Made by a program: the position numbers and the translations under genes. From JAMQKA01 sp043951865 (GTDB lineage Bacteria; Bacteroidota; Rhodothermia; Balneolales; Balneolaceae), in NCBI RefSeq assembly GCF_043951865.1, contig NZ_JBINJF010000008.1, positions 62,001-126,000 of the forward strand: a DNA stretch of 64,000 nt, in the 5' to 3' direction. Shown one piece after another: positions 43,093 to 51,141 of the stretch (the first letter of the stretch is position 1; every line of letters begins with the position of its first letter). The notes under the pieces were generated by a model. The model was given only the letters and a program-made list of their open reading frames with translations. It was not told the origin of the DNA and searched no databases.

Positions 43093-43348
43093 GAATTCAC
43101 GTTTCAGGATATCTTGCATACAGGAAAAAGATAAACGAAATACTGACAAATCACGTTAATAGCCTCGAAATCAGGTATATTCCCGGTTCTTAATAAACAT
43201 TAGAGATGGATTAAAAGTATTGCTTTGATGTAATAATCAGTATCTTACGTGCCTGTAAAATGAGAGCACGTAGAAAAAAGAGGTTTTGACGAACCCATAG
43301 CGTTTGCAAAAACCTCTAACATAATCAAGTACTGATTAAGGTTCGACG

Positions 43349-43370
43349 TCGATAACAAAGCAGTTATCGA
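43349..43370. promoter_or_regulatory. Inverted repeat before the transglycosylase gene
   Basis: TCGATAAC and GTTATCGA (43349-43356, 43363-43370) form a perfect 8-bp inverted repeat with a 6-bp spacer, 30 bp before the start codon. It could be an operator or mRNA hairpin. The rest of the 307-bp gap shows only a loose promoter-like TTG-N18-TATCTTAC (43220-43248). Confidence 0.35.
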
Positions 43371-43399
43371 TTCAATTATCGTTAACGAATAAAACATCT

Positions 43400-44926
43400 A
43401 TGAATGCTAAACCTCATGAATTCTCACGCAATCTTCTTATACCTGCACTGGTCGCAGTGGGCATTACTGTCTCCACTTGCACCCAGCAACAGGAGGAGAT
43501 TGTCGAACAGAATATCGATCAGGGGTTGAATGTATCGGTTACCGAACCAGTAGAGCGCGACTACGAAGAGATCAAGAATAGTGGAGTGTTGCGAATGATC
43601 ACCAACTACAGCTCCAATACCTATTTCTTGCATCAGGGCATTGAGAGAGGATTTGAGTATGAAATGGTCCGCGAGTTTGCCAATGAGCACGACCTGGCTC
43701 TTGAAGTAGTGATTGTGGGGCCCAATCAAAATCCCTATGATCTGCTGAACAGCGGCGCGGGCGACCTTATTGCCGCAAATTATACCATCACGCCCGAGCG
43801 CAAACAGTATGTAAAATTTACCCGCCCGTACAATCTTGTAAACCAGCTCATCATTTTTTCTGATGACATAGAAAACCCGCCCTCAACGCTCGAGGCGCTG
43901 GCAGAACGCAACATCCCGATAACGGTGCGGCGAAACAGTTCATATTACAGCCGTCTCCAGGAACTCCAGCAGAATGGGTACGACCTGAACATCCGGCTCA
44001 CGTCCAGCGACATGGATACAGAATCGCTCCTTTTTGAAATTTCGCGGGATGAGCACCAGGCCACGGTGGCCGACAATAACATGTTCCAAGCCTCCGGAAC
44101 CTACATGAACGGCCTGGTAAAGGGACCGACTATTGCCCGGAATGACACCATCGCCTGGGCAATCCGGAATAATGCCAGCGACCTGGAAACCCGGTTAAAT
44201 CGCTTTTTGTACAAACATTTTCGGTTTGGAGCGCAAGAAGGCCAGCCTAAACGGTCTACCTTTTTGAATGTATTGAGAAAACGCTATTTCGGCGGGGGGC
44301 AAGCCCAGCAGGTGGCCAGTATTTACAGGCCTGTTTCCGAAATTGAAGGCACCGGCATTATCTCACCCTACGACGATCTTATTAAATCCGTGGCCGATTC
44401 CGCCGGGGTCGACTGGCTGATGATCGCTTCCATAATCGCCCAGGAAACCAAGTTTAACCCCAATTCAAAAAGCTGGGCGGGTGCTGTCGGACTGATGCAG
44501 GTGATGCCGCAGTTTTCGCAGGTTGAAAATGAACAACTGCTTTATGACGCAGAGATCAATCTCCGGGAGGGCGTTCGCATTATCACCGAGCACCTGCGAC
44601 ACTATTCCTACCTTGACAGTCTCAACCAGTGGGCATTGGCCCTGGCTACCTACAATGCGGGGCCGGGACATGTAGCCGACGCCCGCCGGCTCGCCATCGA
44701 CCACAACAAAAATCCCAACGAGTGGGAAAACGTATCAGACGCCCTGCTGAAGCTGATGCAGCGAAAATACTACAAGGATGCGCGCTTCGGGTTTTGCCGC
44801 GGCATAGAAACGGTGCGTTACGTCAAGGAGGTTATGAATCGTCACCAGACCTACGAAACTATTCTGGCCATGGCCGAACGCAAAAACCTGAATCAACAGC
44901 TCGGAATGGTGAATACTATTCAATAG
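43400..44926 (+). CDS. MltF-like lytic transglycosylase with solute-binding domain
   Basis: This is a 508-aa envelope protein. The N-terminus is hydrophobic with a possible lipobox (VSTC), suggesting lipoprotein anchoring. Residues about 52-295 form a family-3 solute-binding domain (ALEVVIVGPNQNPYDLLNSG, RNIPITVRRNSSYY). Residues about 325-480 form an SLT goose-lysozyme-type domain, with catalytic Glu349 in SIIAQETKFNP followed by GAVGLMQVMPQ and ALATYNAGPGHV. This is the MltF layout. It cleaves peptidoglycan between MurNAc and GlcNAc; the binding domain probably senses muropeptides. Confidence 0.93.
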   Translation: MNAKPHEFSRNLLIPALVAVGITVSTCTQQQEEIVEQNIDQGLNVSVTEPVERDYEEIKNSGVLRMITNYSSNTYFLHQGIERGFEYEMVREFANEHDLALEVVIVGPNQNPYDLLNSGAGDLIAANYTITPERKQYVKFTRPYNLVNQLIIFSDDIENPPSTLEALAERNIPITVRRNSSYYSRLQELQQNGYDLNIRLTSSDMDTESLLFEISRDEHQATVADNNMFQASGTYMNGLVKGPTIARNDTIAWAIRNNASDLETRLNRFLYKHFRFGAQEGQPKRSTFLNVLRKRYFGGGQAQQVASIYRPVSEIEGTGIISPYDDLIKSVADSAGVDWLMIASIIAQETKFNPNSKSWAGAVGLMQVMPQFSQVENEQLLYDAEINLREGVRIITEHLRHYSYLDSLNQWALALATYNAGPGHVADARRLAIDHNKNPNEWENVSDALLKLMQRKYYKDARFGFCRGIETVRYVKEVMNRHQTYETILAMAERKNLNQQLGMVNTIQ

Positions 44927-45106
44927 ACCCCCTTTGAACAGGAGCTGTATTGGCATACTTCCGGCATACAAAATATCCAGGCTGCTGGATGTATCCATTT
45001 TTTCGGGTTTAGTTATTTGTGACTGGTTATTCGTTATTTGATTTAACCAGTAACGAATTCCTAATCACCAACAACTGATATCTGCCGGTGTTTTCGGGTT
45101 ATGCTG

Positions 45107-46840
45107 CTACAGCACTTTGAGTACGATCAGGGTGATATCGTCATACTGAGTATCTTCTGAAAATGCATTGACCTCCTGAATAATGGCATCCTGGATCTCT
45201 TTGGCCGCCCCATCCCTGTTTTTGCGCACACACTCCAGAAGCCGCTCCTCTCCATACTCCTCGGTTTGCTCCGGGTTCATCGCTTCCGTCACCCCGTCGG
45301 TATAAAAAACCAGGATATCGCCTTCAGACAGAATGATGCGCTCCTCATGGTAGGGAGTCGTTGTTGGCATCGCCCCCAGGATCAATCCACCTTCCTCCAG
45401 CTCGCGGGACTCATTTTCTCCTTTCCTCAGCCATATCGGTGGGTTGTGCCCGGCATTTACAAACCTGAAGCTTTTGTCCTCATTATAGTACTTCCCCCAG
45501 AAAAAGGTAATAAACTTGTCCGATGGCGTATTCTCATACATGATGTCATTGATCTGATCCGTAGCCTCGGCCAGCGTTATTTCAATAGGCAGCAGTACAT
45601 GCAACATCGCCTGCAGGTTGGCCATGAGAAGAGCGGCCGGTACTCCCTTGCCCGTGACATCTCCAATGGCAAACAGGTAGTTGCCATCGGGGGTTTGCGC
45701 AACATCAAAATAGTCGCCCCCGACCTGGTAGGAAGAGACATTCGTAGCGGATAGGTCGATCCCCTCAATTTCAGGGATCGGGTCCGGCAGGAGTCCCCGT
45801 TGAATCGTTTTGGCGATATTCAGCTCCTCCTCCATGCGCTCCTTCTCGATACGCTCCTCCAACAGGTAGCTTTTCTGGATGGAAAGAAGGGCCAAGTTCC
45901 CCAGTGAGCGCAGGAAGTTGTAGTCTGACCGGGTGTAATCCTCCCCGTTGGCACGGGCTCCCACTCCCACCAGCGCAATGGTATCACGCTGGAAATTAAG
46001 ACCGATAACCGCTTTTATTTCATTTTTTTTGAGGAAGGGGACATCCTCCTCCACCGATTCATCTACCTCAACAAGATCCTCTTCAAAATTGAACAGCGTA
46101 TCTATCTCTTCTTGGGACGGCTGGCCCTTTATACCACTTGAGGCGGCCAGCGAACGCTCTTCTTCATGCTCCAAAATGAAGAAAAACTTCCGGATGAGCA
46201 TCTGCCCGAGCATCGCGAACTTGAAGATCCGCACGATCTCATCGCGGTCCACCATCATGTTAAAATCCTTGCTCAGATCAAACAGGGTGTTTAACTCATA
46301 CACTTTGCGATCCAGCATCCGGTTGATGCGCCGCAGCTCGGTAAACATCCGCGAGTTGGCAATAGCCACGGAAGAGATAATAGCCAGGCTCTCGATAAAC
46401 TCCTGCTCATGATCGCTTAGCGGCTGCTTGTTTCCCTTTGCACCCAGACACAAAAATCCCAGGTGGTGATTGCTGGTCTGCAGGTTGAACAGCGTGCACT
46501 GGGTCTCTCCCTCAATTATTTCGGGCAGGGCTACATCATCCAGGTCTTGCCGTATTATGGATTGCTCCTTGACCCGTTCGGGCTCGGGAAATGATATTTT
46601 TGTTCCCTCTTCGGGACAATTCCTGCCTTTCGACTTCGTGACCACGTAATTGCCCTCCGCCGGCTGGTAGATCAATACCATCGCCTTGGTGATCAACAGC
46701 TTGCCCATGGTGATAAGCAGCAGGTTGTTCAATACAAAATCCATATCGTGCGACTCGATAAGCAGGCGGGAGGTCTCGAGAAGGGTTTTTAACTCAAAAC
46801 GGCTGTGTCGATCTTCCATCTGATGATATGACTGGCTCAA
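45107..46840 (-). CDS. RsbU/SpoIIE-type PP2C phosphatase with tandem GAF domains
   Basis: This 577-aa cytoplasmic protein has two GAF-like sensory domains (about 15-165 and 185-335), a helical linker (EERIEKERMEEELNIAKTIQ) and a PP2C-like SpoIIE phosphatase (about 365-577). Metal-site motifs are GGDYFD, GDVTGKGVPAALLMA, FYTDGVTEAMN and YDDITLIVL. The family dephosphorylates anti-anti-sigma (STAS) proteins. It closes a minus-strand operon after STAS and anti-sigma kinase genes (6 bp gap to the latter). The input signal of the GAF domains is unknown. Confidence 0.95.
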   Translation of the reverse strand: MSQSYHQMEDRHSRFELKTLLETSRLLIESHDMDFVLNNLLLITMGKLLITKAMVLIYQPAEGNYVVTKSKGRNCPEEGTKISFPEPERVKEQSIIRQDLDDVALPEIIEGETQCTLFNLQTSNHHLGFLCLGAKGNKQPLSDHEQEFIESLAIISSVAIANSRMFTELRRINRMLDRKVYELNTLFDLSKDFNMMVDRDEIVRIFKFAMLGQMLIRKFFFILEHEEERSLAASSGIKGQPSQEEIDTLFNFEEDLVEVDESVEEDVPFLKKNEIKAVIGLNFQRDTIALVGVGARANGEDYTRSDYNFLRSLGNLALLSIQKSYLLEERIEKERMEEELNIAKTIQRGLLPDPIPEIEGIDLSATNVSSYQVGGDYFDVAQTPDGNYLFAIGDVTGKGVPAALLMANLQAMLHVLLPIEITLAEATDQINDIMYENTPSDKFITFFWGKYYNEDKSFRFVNAGHNPPIWLRKGENESRELEEGGLILGAMPTTTPYHEERIILSEGDILVFYTDGVTEAMNPEQTEEYGEERLLECVRKNRDGAAKEIQDAIIQEVNAFSEDTQYDDITLIVLKVL

Positions 46841-46846
46841 AACAAT

Positions 46847-47242
46847 TTATTTCTTTTTGGTCATACGAATTTTATTTAACGTGCCCTCTTTGGAGTACTC
46901 AACATCGTCCATCAGCCTTTTAATCAGGTATACCCCCACTCCGCCCCGCTTTTTCTGTTTAATCTTTTCACGCACATTGGGTTTAGAATAGGAGGAAGGG
47001 TCAAAGTTCTGGCCGCTGTCCAGCAGCGATACCCAGAATTCGTTACTGTTATATCCCAGTTTTATATCTACCGATCTGTTTTCATCATTGTTGTATGCAT
47101 GCTTGATGATATTGGTATAGGCTTCATCTACCGCGAGGCGAATATCAGCGACATCCTGCTTGTTAAAGCCAAAATCGGTGGCGTGTTTAGCCACAAAATT
47201 TCGTACCTCTGCCAGGTGCTCCGTCGAAGCTTGAACCCTCAT
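46847..47242 (-). CDS. RsbW-type anti-sigma serine/threonine kinase
   Basis: This is a 131-aa single-domain HATPase_c_2 protein from ATG 47242; a TTG at 47269 would add nine residues. The N-box DEAYTNIIKHAY and the G-box GGVGVYLIKRLMD are intact. Such kinases phosphorylate the STAS antagonist on Ser and otherwise bind a target, usually a sigma factor. It lies between the STAS gene (about 41 bp from the ATG) and the phosphatase gene. No sigma factor is encoded nearby, so the output partner is elsewhere or is not a sigma factor. Confidence 0.93.
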   Translation of the reverse strand: MRVQASTEHLAEVRNFVAKHATDFGFNKQDVADIRLAVDEAYTNIIKHAYNNDENRSVDIKLGYNSNEFWVSLLDSGQNFDPSSYSKPNVREKIKQKKRGGVGVYLIKRLMDDVEYSKEGTLNKIRMTKKK

Positions 47243-47283
47243 ACTGTATATTGAATTAGGCTTCGGCAATTTTTTGGCAGGTT

Positions 47284-47637
47284 TTAGTGTTCATTCTCAA
47301 ATTTTTCAATCGCTTCCTCTTCATCATCCAGGATGTCGTAGAGCGTGGGAAACCCCAGCAGGTCAAAGACGTTGTACACCTTTGCGTTCATGTTGGTAAG
47401 CTTTATATCGCCTCCCAGGCTGCGCACATCTTCAATATAGGCCATGAACACCCCCAACCCCGCGCTGGCGATGTAATCCAGATCACTGCAATTTACGATG
47501 ATATGGTACTTATCCCGGTCGATCAGTTCACGCAAAGAGTCTTCCAGGTGTGAAGCGGTATGGGCATCCAGTTCGCCACTGAGCTCCAACACATCGAATG
47601 ACTCTACTTGCCGATGGTTAATACTAAAATTTTTCAT
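47284..47637 (-). CDS. STAS-domain anti-sigma factor antagonist (RsbV-like)
   Basis: This 117-aa STAS protein starts MKNFSINHRQVESFDVLELSGELDA. It holds the phospho-acceptor loop DYIASAGLGVF with Ser58 in the position of SpoIIAA/RsbV serine. Unphosphorylated, it would sequester the downstream-encoded kinase; phosphorylated, it would release it; the phosphatase resets it. It is the first gene of the three-gene partner-switching operon. The acidic tail (DDEEEAIEKFENEH) is longer than usual. Domain assignment is secure. Confidence 0.94.
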   Translation of the reverse strand: MKNFSINHRQVESFDVLELSGELDAHTASHLEDSLRELIDRDKYHIIVNCSDLDYIASAGLGVFMAYIEDVRSLGGDIKLTNMNAKVYNVFDLLGFPTLYDILDDEEEAIEKFENEH

Positions 47638-47808
47638 TTCGTCGCTGGTAAGGATTTAAGAAAACGCCATTAATTTTACTGACTCGTAAACATAAAAAAT
47701 TTTGCGATTATCCATCGTGTCTATTTAAAGAAGTTGTACAACCCACCGAAAAAGAACTTTCTCTGGGAGGGGCATGAGATTTATACGGGGCTTTCTCAGA
47801 AAGGATTC

Positions 47809-47847
47809 AAAAAAATAGGACCTCACACGTATCAGGTGTGAGGTCCT
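47809..47847 (-). terminator. Very strong intrinsic terminator, distant from its gene
   Basis: AGGACCTCACAC (47817-47828) pairs perfectly with GTGTGAGGTCCT (47836-47847) over a 7-nt loop, and on the minus strand seven Us follow (47815-47809). It lies about 195 bp beyond the stop of the DUF4136 gene, so it may end that transcript's long 3' UTR or a separate small RNA made from about 47850-48040. The surrounding 405-bp gap holds no ORF I would call. Confidence 0.88.
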
Positions 47848-48042
47848 GACTATTCATCAAGAGAGACGCTACTTGAGCGCACCGTAATTTAAGGAATAAA
47901 ACAATAGGAACACAAATATTTTTATAGGCCTAAACACCTATGCCGCAAATTGACGTGGTTCACTCCACAAGAGGAGAAATCGGGGTTTTAAACGAAATGA
48001 GACGGCTAAACCCCTCTCAAATGTTTTCCCGTTGCGTAGTCA

Positions 48043-48594
48043 TCAACTTTTTGGCGGCGGATGCGGGTACTTCCGGACCAGTTCACGGATCTTTTTTGAG
48101 AGTTCCCGGTAGGCTTCTTTTTCGCTTTTCAGTGAAAGGTCGGTGCTGCGCCTCCACACCAATTCGTCGTTCGCGGCATCCACAAAATCAAGAACCAGCC
48201 TGTTTTCTTCATATTCAGAGAATTGTTCGCCCCGGGCCAAAAAAGGGGCGGCCTTCCACCCGACCAGATAGTTCACCATGGGCGGTTCCGTACCAGTCTC
48301 TGTAACAACGTAATAAAAAATTATCAGGTCGGGCTCCGAACCGATAGAGGCGTAATCCAAGCCCGCCGAGGGTAAATGGAACTCCAGTGCTTTCTCAATC
48401 CTTGAGGAAAGCTGGGCCCACTTAAAGAGAGGGTTTTCGCTGCCAACCATCGCCCTGCTCCCTAAGCGGTAGGTTTGGTACTGCGTATAGTTTACAGTGG
48501 GATACACCGCCTCTTGGGTGTTGCGGCACCCCATTAATGCCATCGCAGATATACCAACCAAGCAGATACAGGTATATCTTAGCAGGTATCTCAT
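48043..48594 (-). CDS. DUF4136 lipoprotein
   Basis: ATG 48594 is chosen because it gives a lipoprotein signal (MRYLLRYTCICLVGISAMALMGC) with the lipobox Cys; an upstream start at 48618 would lie within a terminator. The 183-residue protein matches DUF4136: an N-terminal YQTYRLG segment, then EPDLIIFYYVVTETG and a C-terminal LVLDFVDAANDELVWRRST. Members are outer-membrane or periplasmic lipoproteins of unknown function. The upstream SPOR gene is insulated by a terminator, so this gene probably has its own promoter or relies on readthrough. Confidence 0.88.
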   Translation of the reverse strand: MRYLLRYTCICLVGISAMALMGCRNTQEAVYPTVNYTQYQTYRLGSRAMVGSENPLFKWAQLSSRIEKALEFHLPSAGLDYASIGSEPDLIIFYYVVTETGTEPPMVNYLVGWKAAPFLARGEQFSEYEENRLVLDFVDAANDELVWRRSTDLSLKSEKEAYRELSKKIRELVRKYPHPPPKS

Positions 48595-48633
48595 AAAAAC
48601 AAAGCACCGGTCAGGCAACCGGTGCTTTTCTGA
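48595..48633 (-). terminator. Intrinsic terminator after the SPOR-domain gene
   Basis: GCACCGGT (48604-48611) and ACCGGTGC (48618-48625) form a perfect stem with A/T extensions. On the minus strand TTTGTTTTTA follows and reaches the next gene's start. It ends the SPOR-domain transcript. Confidence 0.75.
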
Positions 48634-48651
48634 AATTTATTTAACAAGCAT

Positions 48652-49176
48652 CTAGTCAGACGCATCGGGGGTAGTCCCTTCTCCCTGAACTTCTGCAACC
48701 CAGTACTTTTCATCATATTCTTCCTGCAGTTGCTTGCCAATCTTGTCGGCCATCTCTGCGGTGGAAACTCTGCCCAGCCGCACCCGGAACCAGATATCAC
48801 CGGTTTCTTCATTTCCATGCTTTACGACATATGCATTCGGGAAGCCGCGCTCCTGCCATTTTGAAACCTGGCCCTCCGCCTTATCACGGGAGCGCCACGC
48901 TTCTACCTGTACGGCCAGCGGGCCATTGGGATCGAATTCAATTTGCTGTGCCTCTTCCTCTTTTTTCCTGGCGGCTTCGAGGCTGTCAGCACGCGCCTGT
49001 TCGGCCCGGGCGATACTGTCCTGGCGTGCCTGCTCAAGTTTTTGCTGGCGCACTTGTTCAAGCGAATCCTGACGGGCCTGTTCACGCTGCCGCTGCTCTT
49101 CCTGGCTTGGTCCACATGCACTTAGCATTACAACCAACGTAATCGTAGTTAACAGGTAGACTGAAAATGATTTCAT
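48652..49176 (-). CDS. SPOR-domain lipoprotein with coiled coil
   Basis: This 174-aa protein begins with a lipoprotein signal (MKSFSVYLLTTITLVVMLSAC). A highly charged coiled coil of QAR/QDSLEQ-type repeats follows (about 25-75). A SPOR domain spans about 85-160 (PLAVQVEAWRSRDKAEGQV, then IWFRVRLGRVSTAEMADKI), which binds denuded glycan strands of septal peptidoglycan. It probably localises to division or growth sites in the envelope. It is followed by a terminator and the DUF4136 lipoprotein gene. Confidence 0.9.
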   Translation of the reverse strand: MKSFSVYLLTTITLVVMLSACGPSQEEQRQREQARQDSLEQVRQQKLEQARQDSIARAEQARADSLEAARKKEEEAQQIEFDPNGPLAVQVEAWRSRDKAEGQVSKWQERGFPNAYVVKHGNEETGDIWFRVRLGRVSTAEMADKIGKQLQEEYDEKYWVAEVQGEGTTPDASD

Positions 49177-49424
49177 GGCAAAAAAATTAAGTTGCAGAGT
49201 TATTTAACTCCCGATGCAAATTATTTATCACACTCTCATCCGATAAATAATTGTGCTATGAGTTTTAAAGATATTAAAGCATAATATAACCATAAAGATA
49301 TTATATATTTCTAAAAATATTTTTATTCCACAGACTCTTCTCAAGCATCTTACCACCGGGCGGTTAACAGGGTACCCACTCCACATCGGATCTTCACTTT
49401 AAAGTTGCGTAGAAACGCCTATCT

Positions 49425-49443
49425 ATTTAGATTTGGTCTAAAT
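49425..49443. promoter_or_regulatory. 19-bp palindrome, Fur/DtxR/MntR-like operator
   Basis: ATTTAGATTTGGTCTAAAT has perfect 7-bp arms (ATTTAGA/TCTAAAT) around a 5-bp centre, the size and TTTAG..CTAAA shape of DtxR- or MntR-type sites. It lies about 120-215 bp upstream of an iron-type ABC transporter operon, an expected target. The rest of this 465-bp gap is very AT-rich with no gene. Confidence 0.5.
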
Positions 49444-49641
49444 TTTCAGCTGGTATAGAAAAGCTCCTTGCCATTGATATTAACACTGTTAACGCCTGTT
49501 GAATCACGCAGACTGTTCGCGACTCAACTGCTTTTTCAAATTCAATTTACCTGTAGGTAATCGATTCTGGGAATAAAACTACATAAAAAAAATACGCTTC
49601 CCTGGTACCTCCTTGTACCCGTTCTCCTTATTTCCATAGGC

Positions 49642-51141
49642 GTGTTGCTGCCACTGTTCTACCTTTTGATCAGGGCTTTCGGGGCCTCGGCAGAAACTCT
49701 GAACGATGTGGTGTTGCGGGTACGCAATTTGCGGCTGCTCGCCAATACCCTCCTGCTTACAGGGGGTGTACTTGTGCTGGATACCATGATGGCACTGCCA
49801 CTGGCTTATCTTTCCGCGCGCTCTAATATTCGGGCGCGCAAACTGATTACCCTGCTCGGGGTTATTCCCCTGGCGATGCCGGGCTATGTAATGGCTTATG
49901 CTTTTATGGGACTGGGGGGCTATAACGGTACTTTTTTCCATTGGTTCGGGGTTATAGTTCCGCGCCCCAGCGGATTTTGGGGCTCGCTGCTGGTGCTCAG
50001 CATCTGCACTTTTCCCTATCTCTACCTGAATCTTCGAACAGCTCTGCTGGGGATGGATCCCTCGATAGAGGAGGCCTCCCGTTCGCTGGGTCACGATGCC
50101 AAGTCCACTTTTTTTCGTGTCATTCTCCCCCAGCTGAAACCGGCGTTTCTGGCAGGTTTTCTTTTGGTCAGCCTTCACGTATTCGGAGATTTCGGTACCG
50201 TTTCACTGATGCGGTTCGAGACCTTCAGTTATGCTCTCTATCTTCAGTATGTAGCGGCGTACGACCGCATTTACGCCGCCTGGCTCGCCCTGATGCTGCT
50301 CGCCCTGACCACCGCAGCCCTGGTCCTTGAGTACCGTCTGCTGCGCAAAGCCATTTTTTACCGGCTCGGACGCGGGGCCAGCCGGGAACGAAAATACCTG
50401 GAGCTCGGGAGCTGGAAATTCCCCGCCTATGCCTTTGTCGTTCTATTCTCCCTGGTGGCCATTCTGCTTCCACTTTCATCCATCGGCTATTGGCTGAATG
50501 AGGTCCCTTTCTCCGAGCTTTCCGATGACCTGCTGTCTTCATTTTGGAATTCGGTGGCCGCTTCGGCGCCCGCGGCGCTGCTTACCACCCTTATGGCCCT
50601 GCCCATCGCCTACGTGGGCGTGCGCTTCAAAAGCAATTTGACCAACCTGCTGGAGCGGGTGGCGTACCTGGGGTATGCGACGCCCCCTCTAGCCTTTGCC
50701 CTGGCATTTGTATTCTTTTCGCTCTATGTAACTCCATTTTTGTACCAAACGCTCCTGCTGCTGGTAATTGCTTATTCGCTCCACTTTCTGGCGGAGGGGA
50801 TCGGTCCTATACGCAGTTCGCTGTACCAGGCGCCACCCCAGCTGGAAGATGCGGCAAAATCGCTGGGATACTCCTCGTTCAAATCATTTGTAAAAGTTAC
50901 ACTTCCGCTGCTTACCGGTGGAATTATTGCATCGGCATCTTTGGTTTTCTTATCCGCCATGAAAGAATTATCGATAACTTTCTTACTTTCTCCAATAGGA
51001 TTCAATACGCTTGCGTTAAACGTATGGTCCTATACCGGCGAAGCGATGTTTGCGGAAGCCGCACCTTTTGCATTTACAATCTTAATATTTTCGACGCTTT
51101 TTGTCGGTCTTTTATTTTCGCGTGAATGGAACAAAATATGA
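49642..51141 (+). CDS. Fe(3+)-type ABC transporter permease (FbpB-like), N-terminus probably longer
   Basis: This is a two-domain inner-membrane permease (499 residues from GTG 49642), with two binding-protein-dependent modules. Each carries an EAA loop that contacts the ATPase: EEASRSLGHDAKSTFFRVILP and EDAAKSLGYSSFKSFVKVTLP. This fused layout is typical of FbpB/SfuB ferric-iron permeases. In the same frame upstream, PWYLLVPVLLISIG completes TM1 and the frame is open from 49561, yet it has no ATG/GTG/TTG there. Candidate starts are ATT 49564, CTG 49567 or ATA 49573. The ATPase gene overlaps its stop. No binding-protein gene is adjacent. Confidence 0.9.
   Translation: MLLPLFYLLIRAFGASAETLNDVVLRVRNLRLLANTLLLTGGVLVLDTMMALPLAYLSARSNIRARKLITLLGVIPLAMPGYVMAYAFMGLGGYNGTFFHWFGVIVPRPSGFWGSLLVLSICTFPYLYLNLRTALLGMDPSIEEASRSLGHDAKSTFFRVILPQLKPAFLAGFLLVSLHVFGDFGTVSLMRFETFSYALYLQYVAAYDRIYAAWLALMLLALTTAALVLEYRLLRKAIFYRLGRGASRERKYLELGSWKFPAYAFVVLFSLVAILLPLSSIGYWLNEVPFSELSDDLLSSFWNSVAASAPAALLTTLMALPIAYVGVRFKSNLTNLLERVAYLGYATPPLAFALAFVFFSLYVTPFLYQTLLLLVIAYSLHFLAEGIGPIRSSLYQAPPQLEDAAKSLGYSSFKSFVKVTLPLLTGGIIASASLVFLSAMKELSITFLLSPIGFNTLALNVWSYTGEAMFAEAAPFAFTILIFSTLFVGLLFSREWNKI

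Noticed and set aside
43220..43248. TTG-N18-TATCTTAC as a Bacteroidota promoter
   Set aside because: The -7 element departs from TAnnTTTG at two key positions and lies about 150 bp before the start codon. Kept only as a note.
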